A stretch of 64,000 bases of DNA from Oleispira antarctica RB-8 (GCA_000967895.1 FO203512.1:3719531-3783530); one strand, 5' to 3'. Counted from the first letter of the stretch, positions 48,777-57,994 are shown. Notes: generated by a model not told the origin, from the letters alone. A program made the numbers and translations.

Positions 48777-49157
48777 TTATTTTTCACGGCTAAATAAAAT
48801 ATATATTAATGCCAGTAATGGGATGTTCTTTGTTAATGGCCCAAAGGGATGCAACCAAAAATTCACATCGATCACCGTCAGCAATAGTGAATAGACAATA
48901 ACGACCCAGAATTGGATTAAATAGCAGAGAGCTAATCGCTTTCCTAACAACAACCAAAGAGCGATAGTTGCATCTAATAGACTTCCCGAATAAAGGAAAA
49001 AATCGGCCAAGTATCCAGTAATACCACCACCAGCCAATATATCAAACCCTTCTTCTCGGGCAAAAAATGCTGACGTAATCGCAGTAAACAACCATAAAAA
49101 AGCAAGGCTGAATCTTGCGGCCAATATCATATTATTACTAAGCACAGAATGATTCAC
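48777..49157 (-). CDS. DoxX-like membrane protein
   Basis: The 126-residue protein has four hydrophobic segments (FSLAFLWLFTAITSAFFA, LDATIALWLLLGKRLALCYL, FWVVIVYSLLLTVIDV, IPLLALIYILFS), the DoxX-like layout. GTG start with AAGG about 9 nt upstream. It is the last of three genes (saccharopine-dehydrogenase-like, DUF2269, DoxX-like) with little spacing. Family members are linked to redox stress or quinone biology, but no reaction is established here. Confidence 0.78.
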   Translation of the reverse strand: MNHSVLSNNMILAARFSLAFLWLFTAITSAFFAREEGFDILAGGGITGYLADFFLYSGSLLDATIALWLLLGKRLALCYLIQFWVVIVYSLLLTVIDVNFWLHPFGPLTKNIPLLALIYILFSREK

Positions 49158-49168
49158 AGCAACATGCC

Positions 49169-49642
49169 TTACACTACCGCTAATGGTTTAAAAACCATTA
49201 ACCAAAAAATAATCAAAATTGAAATAAACGCAGGAATACCTAATACCGTCCAAAGTCGCATTAATGATATGAAGTTAGGATCAAGCACCCCTGTGCTTAA
49301 CGCAATGTTAGCCAGATATTTTAGTCGATACTGAATAAACACAACGGGTATCCAGCAAGCGCCGATAAAAATAAACAAAGCAATCACCCATAAAAACCAA
49401 GTTGAGGTAAACGAATACCCTAACTTCAACATTAATAGCACCCCACTGACTAGCTGTATAACAACCGCGGGCGCGGTAAATAACCAATCCGCTAATACAA
49501 CATGTCGAGCGGTTATCGCTATCGCTGCTACGTTTGCAGTACGACTCGCCATAAACATGAAAAAAGCGATGCCTGCGCCAGTCCCCATAAGTACCACAGC
49601 ACTTAATATATGAATCATTTTTAATAGCAGATAATTATCCAT
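49169..49642 (-). CDS. DUF2269 family integral membrane protein
   Basis: The 157-residue protein has four membrane helices, beginning LLLKMIHILSAVVLMGTGAGIAFFMFMASR with an early His, typical of DUF2269. Function unknown. It overlaps the upstream gene by 8 nt, and its GAGG site lies within that gene's last codons, so the two are translationally coupled. It is 11 bp before the DoxX-like gene. Confidence 0.82.
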   Translation of the reverse strand: MDNYLLLKMIHILSAVVLMGTGAGIAFFMFMASRTANVAAIAITARHVVLADWLFTAPAVVIQLVSGVLLMLKLGYSFTSTWFLWVIALFIFIGACWIPVVFIQYRLKYLANIALSTGVLDPNFISLMRLWTVLGIPAFISILIIFWLMVFKPLAVV

Positions 49643-50768
49643 GCTCTACCTCGGTATAATGATAAATACCCAACGGCAGAGCTTCTTCATCAAACTCTTG
49701 TAACGTGTACATTCCTAAACAAGGAGAAGCGCCTCGGGCATCAATACTGCCTGCTATTAATTTCTTCGCTAATATAATCGCTGATAGCGTCGGTATATAC
49801 GGCCCAATACCCTTCTCAGCAACCAATATCCATTTAACAGCTTTCGGTTTGTTATTCTCATCAAAGCCTTTTAGATTAATCTGCATGCCGCCCGTATCAG
49901 TACCTAAGCGTTTGAATATTTCACTAGCGTTAAAGATAAGCCGTGTAAAAATAGACCAGTCTTTAATCAAACCGATTTTTGCAAGTAAGGCCATGAACAC
50001 CATTCCTAGATGTAACAAAGGTAACTCTAAGCCCGCTTGGAAACTGACTGTTTTAACCCCTTTATAGCGTTTTGGCAGTAACTCCAAATCAGGAATATCA
50101 ATATTAGCTAACCAACGCCTACCAATAACTTTTCCAAAATTTAATCTGCGCGCAGACATCCAGCCATAGCGGTTTACCCACTGACCGTCATTTAACACTT
50201 TAAAGGGATGTCCTGTGTAAGAAAGAATACCGCGCACCGTTGCCTCGCCACGCTCCGCTTGATTACCAGGCGCAATCGCAAAATCTATTTCTTCTAAGCT
50301 CGAAAATTGATTAACAAACTGATCGATCACCGTTGAAGAAAGCCCAGGCACTGAACTCGCGCCCGATACAATCAGAACATTTTTGTCTTTAGCCTGATCA
50401 TTTAAATTCGTAATATCACACACAAATCGGCGATCATCCGCGAGATCAATATAATGACTTCTAATATCGATACATGCCTTAGCTACGCAATAATCCTGCC
50501 CTTGAAAAGGACCGCCTGTATGAATAACAAGATCGGGGGCTAGCGTTTTAAGCTGATATAAAAATTGTGTGGAATGTATATCTATTGCTATTGCGCTTAA
50601 TTCGGCCAAAGCCCCCTTTTCAGATAACGCTTCACACAAAGCCTCTGCTTTCTTAATGCTACGCCCAGCGATAACAATCGTAATCCCTTTGATTGCAGAT
50701 AAACTTTCAGCAATTCGCTTACCAAAATTCCCGTATCCTCCTAGGATTAAAACCTTGCGTACCGCCAT
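49635..50768 (-). CDS. saccharopine dehydrogenase-like NAD(P)-binding protein
   Basis: The 377-residue protein opens with a Rossmann nucleotide loop (KVLILGGYGNFGKRIAESL), followed by DLVIHTGGPFQGQDYCVAKAC and YIDLADDRRFV as in the saccharopine dehydrogenase/trans-acting enoyl reductase group. A membrane-like segment near GLELPLLHLGMVFMALLAKIGL suggests peripheral membrane association. It is first in a three-gene unit with DUF2269 and DoxX-like membrane proteins. The trio suggests a membrane-linked redox function on a lipid or quinone; substrate unknown. Confidence 0.82.
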   Translation of the reverse strand: MAVRKVLILGGYGNFGKRIAESLSAIKGITIVIAGRSIKKAEALCEALSEKGALAELSAIAIDIHSTQFLYQLKTLAPDLVIHTGGPFQGQDYCVAKACIDIRSHYIDLADDRRFVCDITNLNDQAKDKNVLIVSGASSVPGLSSTVIDQFVNQFSSLEEIDFAIAPGNQAERGEATVRGILSYTGHPFKVLNDGQWVNRYGWMSARRLNFGKVIGRRWLANIDIPDLELLPKRYKGVKTVSFQAGLELPLLHLGMVFMALLAKIGLIKDWSIFTRLIFNASEIFKRLGTDTGGMQINLKGFDENNKPKAVKWILVAEKGIGPYIPTLSAIILAKKLIAGSIDARGASPCLGMYTLQEFDEEALPLGIYHYTEVEHG

Positions 50769-50810
50769 AATTTGAGAACTCGGTTATTAATGAATATTAT
50801 CAGTCACGGA

Positions 50811-50981
50811 CTAATCTTTTTTATCAATCGTTACTTCAATCGTTTTACTATCACCAGCAAACCACTTCTGCACATATAAAGAACCTACGATAGGTGCCGT
50901 ACCTTCATCAGGGACTTCCTTGTAGCGCACACTGTTTTTAGTTTCTTTCTCATACTCAAACTTCACTACTTTCTTTGTCAT
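50811..50981 (-). CDS. small conserved-looking protein (56 aa)
   Basis: An ATG at 50981 opens a 56-codon frame encoding MTKKVVKFEYEKETKNSVR, then a middle segment PDEGTAPIVGSLYVQKWFAG and the tail KTIEVTIDKKD. The alternating charged/hydrophobic pattern suggests a small all-beta domain. GGGTG lies about 6 nt before the ATG. I recall similar roughly 60-residue proteins in other proteobacteria but cannot name a family. It is 43 bp before the start of the saccharopine-like gene on the same strand and may be cotranscribed. Confidence 0.65.
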   Translation of the reverse strand: MTKKVVKFEYEKETKNSVRYKEVPDEGTAPIVGSLYVQKWFAGDSKTIEVTIDKKD

Positions 50982-51199
50982 TAGATGCACCCGTTAAGTT
51001 ATTTGTTACTCGCTTCATATTGAGTAATAGTATCGCAAAATATTTAACAACCCTAAACATCTATATTCGAGTATCTACATTTAAGACACCAACTCCGCAT
51101 TATCTATTTAAGACTGAATCAGAAAACATAGGAATTATAACTCAACCCTGTATTATCAGACTTTTAAGTAATTTCTGAAGATGAAAATGGGTAATTTCA

Positions 51200-51925
51200 A
51201 TGTGGTTGAATGATGAGCAAGTAACCGATTTTGCAATAGGAACCTATCAAAAGTCTTTATTGAATTCTTGCCCCAACCATATCGTCATTGATAATTTATT
51301 TAATGAAACCAAGCTCGATGACGCTATGAGATCTTTGCGGCAACCCCATAATTGGCAAACCCAAAGGCATACCTACTCTGCGTTATACGTTGATAATACA
51401 CAGTGGGGAAAAACCAGCGACGATCAACGCTTTGTACAGCGAGATGTTTGGCGACCCAAAGCACGCTGCTCTATTCATGACGGTTTTGATACTGATATTT
51501 CCACCGATGTCCATTCAAGAGCTGCTGATGACTTCCAGTCGTTTTTGCGCGGAGATAAATTCATGTCGATATTATCACGCATATTCAATGTAACAATCAC
51601 CGATATGAATGTGGCAGACCCTGAAATTAATACGAATTATTTTCGTTTAAGCGCCGCCGACTTTGTTGAACAACATGCAGATGACTCCCCAGGAAGAGAG
51701 GTATGTATGCTGCTGTATTTAAATAAAGAGTGGAATGAAAATGCAGGCGGAGAACTCGTATTTATAGGTAAGCATAATGACCCCATCAGCATTGCGCCTT
51801 TATATAATCGCTGTGTTTTGTTCGACCCTTCCTCGAAGGGCTCTGAACATTGGGTAAAAAAATTAAACGCTGAAAAGGCAGATCAATATCGCTACAACGT
51901 GACCAGTTGGTATTGGTCTGAATAA
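51200..51925 (+). CDS. 2-oxoglutarate/Fe(II)-dependent oxygenase
   Basis: Prolyl-4-hydroxylase-like fold. The 241-residue protein has the iron triad His159-x-Asp161 (EQHADDSPG) and His217 (GSEHWVKKL), with Arg231 (QYRYNVTSWYW) as the likely 2-oxoglutarate anchor. Such enzymes hydroxylate proteins or small molecules; the target is unknown. The start lacks a strong ribosome-binding site. It is divergent from the small 56-residue gene and convergent with nfsA. Confidence 0.87.
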   Translation: MWLNDEQVTDFAIGTYQKSLLNSCPNHIVIDNLFNETKLDDAMRSLRQPHNWQTQRHTYSALYVDNTQWGKTSDDQRFVQRDVWRPKARCSIHDGFDTDISTDVHSRAADDFQSFLRGDKFMSILSRIFNVTITDMNVADPEINTNYFRLSAADFVEQHADDSPGREVCMLLYLNKEWNENAGGELVFIGKHNDPISIAPLYNRCVLFDPSSKGSEHWVKKLNAEKADQYRYNVTSWYWSE

Positions 51926-51963
51926 TCCATACTTACTTACTTGGACTTATTTAATTCCAAAAT

Positions 51964-52695
51964 CTATTTAATACCAAAGCCTTTTTTATTTATAAACTCT
52001 TTCATATGAGGCCGTAACGGTACACTCACCATATTTGATATTTGATTTGTCCATGAATCTACTCTTGAACCACTTGAACGATTTTTATAATAATCTTCAC
52101 AAGTTTCATTGTATTCTTTTAGGTCCTCTGGATTTTCTTGGTAATAGTCCTCATTCAAAATCACACTAACAGGGAGTCTGGGTTTTTGTTCTGGTTCTCC
52201 ATCTGGGTACCCAAGACACATACCAAAAACAGGGTAGACATGCTTAGGAATTTTTAAAAGCTCACAGACTTTTTCAGGATTATTTCGTATGCCGCCAATA
52301 AAAACACCTCCAAGCCCTAATGACTCTGCTGCAATCATTGCATTCTCAGCCGCAAGAGCGACATCAACAGTCGCGACAATCAACTGTTCCGTATAGCCAG
52401 ATGCCATCTTTTTATTTTCAAAAAGACAGGCATTTTCTGCTCTTTTTAGGTCGGCACAGAACACCAAAAATAGCGGACTTTTTTCAACCCATGCTTGAGA
52501 ACCCGCAAGCTCAGCAAGCTGCTTTCGGTTTTCCTGATTGGTAACGCGAATAACACTGTACGCTTGAATAAAATTTGAGGTTGAAGCTGAACCCGCCGCC
52601 TCAATAATGGCAAACAGTTTTTCATTGCTGATAGGGTCTTGTGTAAATTTTCGAATAGAACGATGATTTTTAAGAAGAGCAATAACTTGATTCAT
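51964..52695 (-). CDS. nfsA: oxygen-insensitive NAD(P)H nitroreductase (NfsA type)
   Basis: FMN-dependent two-electron reductase of nitroaromatics and quinones. The 243-residue protein opens with NHRSIRKFTQDPIS, has SNFIQAYSVIRVT and the GLGGVFIGGIRNNPEKVCELL segment, and GMCLGYPDGEPEQKPRLP, typical of the NfsA/Frp class. I chose the ATG at 52695 with AAGGA 9 nt upstream. An upstream in-frame extension of 15 codons is unlikely. It is convergent with the 2OG oxygenase. Confidence 0.88.
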   Translation of the reverse strand: MNQVIALLKNHRSIRKFTQDPISNEKLFAIIEAAGSASTSNFIQAYSVIRVTNQENRKQLAELAGSQAWVEKSPLFLVFCADLKRAENACLFENKKMASGYTEQLIVATVDVALAAENAMIAAESLGLGGVFIGGIRNNPEKVCELLKIPKHVYPVFGMCLGYPDGEPEQKPRLPVSVILNEDYYQENPEDLKEYNETCEDYYKNRSSGSRVDSWTNQISNMVSVPLRPHMKEFINKKGFGIK

Positions 52696-52740
52696 AATAT
52701 TATGATCCTTTTTATCTAACCTGTAACAAAAAAAAGGCAT

Positions 52741-52770
52741 AAAAAAGCCCGATACTCACATATCGGGCTT
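52741..52770 (-). terminator. intrinsic terminator after the molybdenum hydroxylase operon
   Basis: Stem AAGCCCGATA/TATCGGGCTT (52745-52754 and 52761-52770) with a 6-nt loop, followed on the minus strand by TTTTTT. It lies 26 nt past the stop of the large-subunit gene and upstream of nfsA. Confidence 0.92.
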
Positions 52771-52796
52771 CAAATACCTTTCAAGCTTTGTATCAA

Positions 52797-55100
52797 TTAC
52801 ACTTTCGCTAGCGCACTTTTCAACTCACTCGGTTTCATTGGGATTTTACGTAACCGCACACCGACGGCTTGGTAAATTGCATTCGCAATTGCAGGCGCTA
52901 CTGGCGTGACTGCGGGCTCACCTAATCCTGATGGCGGAAGCTTACTTGGGATAAACTCAATTTGAACATCTGGAGTTTGGCCCAAACGCAGCGGCGTATA
53001 AGTATCGAAATTTGAATCCTTATACTGACCATTAACCAGTTCAGTACCTTCATACAACGCCATCGATAGCCCCCATAATGCAGCACCCTGACATTGTGCT
53101 TCTGCACCATTCGGATCAACAATAATACCGGCGTCAATCGCAATAACCAGCTTCTGCACATTCACCAGACCGTTGGTCTTGTCGACATGCACTTGCACTG
53201 CACACGATACCCACGTTGGCATATCACGTTCTTGTCCAAACGTAGACGCAATACCAAGCCCTGTATCTTTGGCTTGCGGTGTACCCCAACCAATCATCTC
53301 AGCGGCTTTTTTCAATACCGCAGCCTGACGCGCAGCGCCGCCTTCTGCAACCGGAGTCGTACCCGCATTGCGGCCTTCAGCGATCAGCATATCTAAACGG
53401 AACTGCAGAGGATCTTTCCCTGCATGATGCGCCGCTTCATCCATAAAACTTTCCACTGCCCAGCTCGTCCAACCTGGTCCTACTGAACGCAGCCAACCGG
53501 GTCTGAAAGTCGCAATGGCAAGATCGTTTGATACTGCCCGTACTTTTTGGGCACCAACACTGTACCAATGATCGGCACCCGCAATTGAAAATGGATCAAA
53601 CGGTTCATCATTCACACCCTTAGGCATAAAGCCGGGCGCTAATACTTGCGTTGGCCAACCTGCGGTAGCGTGATGCTCCATCGCCGTAGCCGTTTTGTTA
53701 TCATCAAAGGCCATCTTTAATTGTTGAACCGATGCCGAACGAGCGCTATCAAATAACATGTCTTGCGGGCGCATCAATACCATTTTCACCGGTTTACCAC
53801 CGAGTGCTTTTGAGGTTAACGCCGCAGGAATAGTGTAATCACCGTTCAATCTACGGCCAAAACCGCCGCCTAACATGTAGCTACGAATAACAATATTCGC
53901 AACATCTTCACCTAATGCCGTCGCCAGCACAGGTAGAGTCAGTGACTGCCACTGACAACCTGAATGCACTTCCCATATACCGTCTGAATTTTTAAAGACC
54001 AAGGCATTAAGCGGTTCCATTTGCGCATGCAATACCGTACTCGTAATGTATTCTTCAGCGATCGTACTACTAGCGCTGGCAAAAGCAGGTTCAGTCTTAA
54101 CATTACCCGTATCTAAAATACTGCCTTTGCTCTTATCGCCCAGTAACTGCTTACCATGGGCAATAATATCGGCTTCAGACACATTGGCGGTTTTACCGGC
54201 ATCCCAAGTGACCTTAACTAGCTTTGAAGCTTTTTGTGCCGCCGTAAAGTTGCTGGCGATCACCATTAACCAACCGGGCACACTGCCACTGGCATCCTCT
54301 AGCACAATAGTTTGCTGATAGCCTTTTACCGATTTTGCCGCTGAGTCATCAAACTTAACGACTTTAGAACCATAACGGGTCGGTGGCAAAATGGGGGTCG
54401 CGTATACCATGCCCTCAACTTTCGCATCGATACCGTAAATCGTTTTACCGTCGGTTTTATTCGCGATATCCAGAGACATGACTTGCTTGCCGACCAACTT
54501 AAGATCGGCATTGGGTTTAAGTGGCAGAGCCTTCAATTCTTCTTCGGTAAATTGACGTGTTAACCCTGACTTTACAAGTTCACCGAAAGATAACTCGCCT
54601 TTACGTGAAATTATTTTGCCGTTACTGGCCTTACAATCTTTTGGCGCAATGCCCCACTTTTTAGCAGCCGCTTCAATTAATGCCGTACGACCCGCAGCAC
54701 CCGCTTGGCGATACACTGGCCAACTTTGCGAAATAGACCAACTCCCGCCAGTGACCATGTAACCCCAACGAGGATCGGAATCAACATGGATAATTTCAAC
54801 ATCCTCCCATGAAGCTTCTAACTCATCCGCTAGAATACGCGCAATGGCTGTTCCCACATGCTGACCCATTTCTGAGCGCATAATGTTGACTTTAATTTTT
54901 CCGGCTTCGTCGATGGAGTACCATAATGAAGGCTCATAAAGATCGCCCTCACTAGGAAGTACCTTGCCATCTGCACTCGCAGGATCCATGGCGGCCATTA
55001 GATGACGTGGAAAGCCAAAGCTGACACCGACTGCTGTCATAGAAATTAAAAAACCGCGACGGGTAATACCCGCCGATTCACGTTTAGGCAGTCTGCTCAT
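52797..55100 (-). CDS. periplasmic molybdenum hydroxylase, large (molybdopterin-binding) subunit
   Basis: Xanthine-oxidase-family catalytic subunit, of the IorB (isoquinoline 1-oxidoreductase) or membrane aldehyde dehydrogenase type; it oxidises an aldehyde or N-heterocycle. The 767-residue protein has a twin-arginine signal (TRRGFLISMTAVGV, Arg14-Arg15), then conserved cofactor segments such as NIMRSEMGQHVGTAIARILADEL, YMLGGGFGRRLNGDY and GLGEPAVTPVAPAIANAI with the late active-site Glu. I chose the ATG at 55100 (GGAG 7 nt upstream); the gene overlaps the 2Fe-2S subunit by 17 nt. Substrate unknown. Confidence 0.88.
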   Translation of the reverse strand: MSRLPKRESAGITRRGFLISMTAVGVSFGFPRHLMAAMDPASADGKVLPSEGDLYEPSLWYSIDEAGKIKVNIMRSEMGQHVGTAIARILADELEASWEDVEIIHVDSDPRWGYMVTGGSWSISQSWPVYRQAGAAGRTALIEAAAKKWGIAPKDCKASNGKIISRKGELSFGELVKSGLTRQFTEEELKALPLKPNADLKLVGKQVMSLDIANKTDGKTIYGIDAKVEGMVYATPILPPTRYGSKVVKFDDSAAKSVKGYQQTIVLEDASGSVPGWLMVIASNFTAAQKASKLVKVTWDAGKTANVSEADIIAHGKQLLGDKSKGSILDTGNVKTEPAFASASSTIAEEYITSTVLHAQMEPLNALVFKNSDGIWEVHSGCQWQSLTLPVLATALGEDVANIVIRSYMLGGGFGRRLNGDYTIPAALTSKALGGKPVKMVLMRPQDMLFDSARSASVQQLKMAFDDNKTATAMEHHATAGWPTQVLAPGFMPKGVNDEPFDPFSIAGADHWYSVGAQKVRAVSNDLAIATFRPGWLRSVGPGWTSWAVESFMDEAAHHAGKDPLQFRLDMLIAEGRNAGTTPVAEGGAARQAAVLKKAAEMIGWGTPQAKDTGLGIASTFGQERDMPTWVSCAVQVHVDKTNGLVNVQKLVIAIDAGIIVDPNGAEAQCQGAALWGLSMALYEGTELVNGQYKDSNFDTYTPLRLGQTPDVQIEFIPSKLPPSGLGEPAVTPVAPAIANAIYQAVGVRLRKIPMKPSELKSALAKV

Positions 55101-55563
55101 CATTACTCTCCAGGGTTGCGTTTGCAGCTTCATGAATGGCACTGCGAATACGAACATAGGTCATGCAGCGACATAAGTTTCCGCCCATCACCGCGTCAAT
55201 ATCTTTATCTGACGGATTAGGAATGTCCTTTAATAGCGCAGCGGCTTGCATAATTTGGCCCGACTGACAGTAACCACATTGTGGAACCTGCAGTTTCTGC
55301 CAAGATACTTGTAACGGATGATCGCCATTATCAGAAAGCCCTTCAATCGTTGTGATTTCCGCACCTTCAACCGACGATACCGGCGTGATGCATGAGCGCG
55401 TTGCTCGTCCGCCCACATGAACAGTACACGCACCACAGGTTCCAATACCGCAACCAAATTTAGTGCCTGTCATATCAAGGTCATCACGAATAACCCATAG
55501 CAGAGGCGTATCGCTCTCTACATCAGCAGTTACCGGCTGACCATTTAAAATAAATTTTGCCAT
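55084..55563 (-). CDS. (2Fe-2S) small subunit of the molybdenum hydroxylase
   Basis: The 159-residue protein carries two [2Fe-2S] clusters. The N-terminal plant-ferredoxin-type site is Cys38, Cys43, Cys46 and Cys58 (FGCGIGTCGACTVHV and RATRSC). The C-terminal site is in QCGYCQSGQIM and GNLCRCMTY. This is the IorA/CoxS-type subunit that passes electrons from the molybdenum site to the cytochrome. It overlaps the large-subunit gene by 17 nt and lies 18 bp after the cytochrome gene. Confidence 0.93.
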   Translation of the reverse strand: MAKFILNGQPVTADVESDTPLLWVIRDDLDMTGTKFGCGIGTCGACTVHVGGRATRSCITPVSSVEGAEITTIEGLSDNGDHPLQVSWQKLQVPQCGYCQSGQIMQAAALLKDIPNPSDKDIDAVMGGNLCRCMTYVRIRSAIHEAANATLESNDEQTA

Positions 55564-55581
55564 GACTACTTCTCCAGTGAA

Positions 55582-56883
55582 TTAGTGCTCGAATCGAGGC
55601 TGATTACGAATTTCGCCAACTTGTTGTTGCAATTTAGGCCAAGGGCTCTGATTCGCCGTTTGACGTAAAAAAGCGGCAATGGCACTGATATCTTTATCGC
55701 TCAAAGCATCGCGGAATCCTGGCATAACAACACCACTAATGCCTTGATCGCTGCGCAAACCATCCAGAATGACGTTAATCAAATTAGTGGGGGCATCAAG
55801 ATGCGTCGCTGAACCAATAGCAATCAATGGGCGACCTTTCACTAACTGATCTTTGCTGTAATGACACGCTTGGCATGCGGTTGCATATAAACGAGCGCCT
55901 TCATTAATTCGCTGATCCGGCTGCTCATGCTGCGCCGCTAATGCCGCTTTCAGAATGTTATTAGATTCTGGTTCATCGGTTGCGTTAGTACCTGCAAAAT
56001 CACCGAAATAAGCGCTAATAGCGTGCACATCACTGTCTTTCAGAGCCGATAACCCTTTATGCATCACCGGAGCCATTGGGCCTGCAGCACTGCCATGCAA
56101 AGGCGAGTTACCCGTGGTTAAGTATTCATAAAAGTGTTGCTTACGCCAAGGAATAGGAGAAGTACTGGTAGAGGTTAATGACGGAGCAATCCAACCATCA
56201 ATCGCGGCACCCTGATACATTTGCGCGTATTTTTCGCCACCCAATGCATTACGCGGGGTATGACATGCACCACAATGGGCAATACCTTCCGCAAGATAGG
56301 CTCCACGATTCCACTCTTCCGTTTTATTAGTATTCACTTCAAACGTCTGCGTATCAGCAAATAATAACTTCCAACCCGCTTGAAGACTGCGGATATTAAG
56401 AGGGAATGGAATGCCATTTTCTTTTTTGATCTGCTCAACCGCAGGCACCGACGTCATGATATAGGCATAAATAGCCGTAATATCATCGTCTGTCATTTTA
56501 TTAAAATGCTCATAAGGAAAGGCCGGTAATAAATGGCTGCCATCACGACTGATGCCGGTACGCATTGCCCGGTTAAAAGCGGCTTCTGACCAGCTACCAA
56601 TACCCGTTTTAACATCGGGAGTAATGTTACTGGAATATAGAGTGCCAAATTCGGTATGCATTTCGTAATTACCAGCATACGGCGCACCACCAGGAGGTGT
56701 ATGACAAGTGCTGCAGTAACCTGCGGCTGCTAGCGTTTTTCCATGTTCAATAATTTGTGGGGAGTATTCAGTATCAATGGGAGCTATGACGGGATCAATT
56801 GAAGGATTCCAAGCGAATAAACTGAATAAGCCTAGTCCAACAATAGCAGCGCCACATACGCTATAAACGATGCGTTTTAGCAT
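55582..56883 (-). CDS. membrane-anchored triheme c-type cytochrome subunit
   Basis: The 433-residue protein has an N-terminal anchor (about 5-27) and three heme c motifs: CSTCH (Cys57), CGACH near 205 and CQACH near 335, the layout of alcohol/aldehyde dehydrogenase cytochrome subunits (AdhB type). It should take electrons from the 2Fe-2S subunit to the quinone pool or oxidases. It is first of the operon, cytochrome then 2Fe-2S then large subunit. ATG at 56883 (AAGG 9 nt upstream) is preferred over a TTG seven codons earlier. Confidence 0.9.
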   Translation of the reverse strand: MLKRIVYSVCGAAIVGLGLFSLFAWNPSIDPVIAPIDTEYSPQIIEHGKTLAAAGYCSTCHTPPGGAPYAGNYEMHTEFGTLYSSNITPDVKTGIGSWSEAAFNRAMRTGISRDGSHLLPAFPYEHFNKMTDDDITAIYAYIMTSVPAVEQIKKENGIPFPLNIRSLQAGWKLLFADTQTFEVNTNKTEEWNRGAYLAEGIAHCGACHTPRNALGGEKYAQMYQGAAIDGWIAPSLTSTSTSPIPWRKQHFYEYLTTGNSPLHGSAAGPMAPVMHKGLSALKDSDVHAISAYFGDFAGTNATDEPESNNILKAALAAQHEQPDQRINEGARLYATACQACHYSKDQLVKGRPLIAIGSATHLDAPTNLINVILDGLRSDQGISGVVMPGFRDALSDKDISAIAAFLRQTANQSPWPKLQQQVGEIRNQPRFEH

Positions 56884-57180
56884 AGTACATTGCCTTATTT
56901 TCAAGTAAAAAATGGGAGAGCAGGGAATATCTCATCTAAGATTCCCCGATCGGCGTTGTATTATTGTTTTGGTTGGTCGAATTTAATCCTAAGTAAGGAA
57001 AGACCCTTTGTCCAGCAGTGATATGACTCAAATATTAATAATCGTTTTAAGCCTTAGCATCCATTTAGCGCATTCCCTTCAGGATCGGAGTATTGTGACT
57101 AAAGCTATTTGAGTGAATCAGTTCATACCGTACCATTATCTTGCATATTTTGTTGTTATTAATGTAAAAGGAAGCTTCTC

Positions 57181-57963
57181 ATGCAACTACTGTCACCTGC
57201 TGGTCAAAATATTGTTAACGACTTGGCACAGCGCTATAACCTAAGCCAAGATGCAATTATCTGCATGCTAACGGCCGTTAATAACGGTCGAGGAAGCATG
57301 GCACAATTTAATTGCCCAGAGCTAGGTGGATCAGGACAGTGGATGCGAGGCGGCATGACCATGGTTGGGGATATGTTCAACTACGGTCTGAAAAATACCG
57401 TCAACAACCTGTGCGCAGAGTTATCCAATGCACTGGTCAATACACAAATGTTTCCCGTTGTGCCTGCAGGCAGCCCCAACAGCAATCAGTGGTGGCCAAC
57501 TAATTTAGGAAGCCCGTTTAGCAGTGGCGCGCAAAACAATATTCGCTATGCGGTATTCCCTAACAGACTGGCCATACAACTAGACGGACAAGTGACGGTA
57601 TACAATACGCTCGATAATAATATTAGTGGTGTCAGCCAGCAACAAGGAGGCAATACGACGCTCACTTTTAGCAGTCAATACGGCACGATTGCGGTGAATA
57701 CTTTGCCGATCATATCGGGCCCAGGCATGCCTGCACAGAAGCAAACAAACTTTGCACAACCTGCTAACAATATGGGGAATTCGAATAGTAATATTGAAAA
57801 TCCTAAAAACAATATGGGAAATTCGAATAATAATTCGACTAACTCATCGTCTACCGATGACATCATTATGTTGATTGAAAAGATTGCCAAACTGCATCAA
57901 GCAGGTGCATTGACGGATGACGAATTCAATAGCAAAAAAATCGAACTGCTTAGTCGTATTTAA
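57181..57963 (+). CDS. SHOCT domain protein with Asn-rich linker
   Basis: The 260-residue protein begins with QLLSPAGQNIVNDLAQRYNLSQDAI and GSGQWMRGGMTMVGDMFNYGLKNTV, a conserved N-terminal region I recall from uncharacterised Pseudomonas proteins, then a beta-rich middle, an Asn/Ser-rich linker (about 197-232) with two copies of NNMGNSN, and a C-terminal SHOCT helix pair (IEKIAKLHQAGALTDDEF). SHOCT modules are short oligomerisation or targeting helices. AAGGAAG precedes the ATG. Function unknown. Confidence 0.8.
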   Translation: MQLLSPAGQNIVNDLAQRYNLSQDAIICMLTAVNNGRGSMAQFNCPELGGSGQWMRGGMTMVGDMFNYGLKNTVNNLCAELSNALVNTQMFPVVPAGSPNSNQWWPTNLGSPFSSGAQNNIRYAVFPNRLAIQLDGQVTVYNTLDNNISGVSQQQGGNTTLTFSSQYGTIAVNTLPIISGPGMPAQKQTNFAQPANNMGNSNSNIENPKNNMGNSNNNSTNSSSTDDIIMLIEKIAKLHQAGALTDDEFNSKKIELLSRI

Positions 57964-57966
57964 TCA

Positions 57967-57994
57967 GAAAAATGCTAGATTCCTCTCTAGCATT
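57967..57994 (-). terminator. terminator of the transglutaminase-type gene
   Basis: Perfect 9-bp stem AATGCTAGA/TCTAGCATT (57971-57979 and 57986-57994), followed on the minus strand by TTTTC. It includes the stop codon of the minus-strand gene and also serves as a 3' hairpin for the convergent SHOCT gene. Confidence 0.7.
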
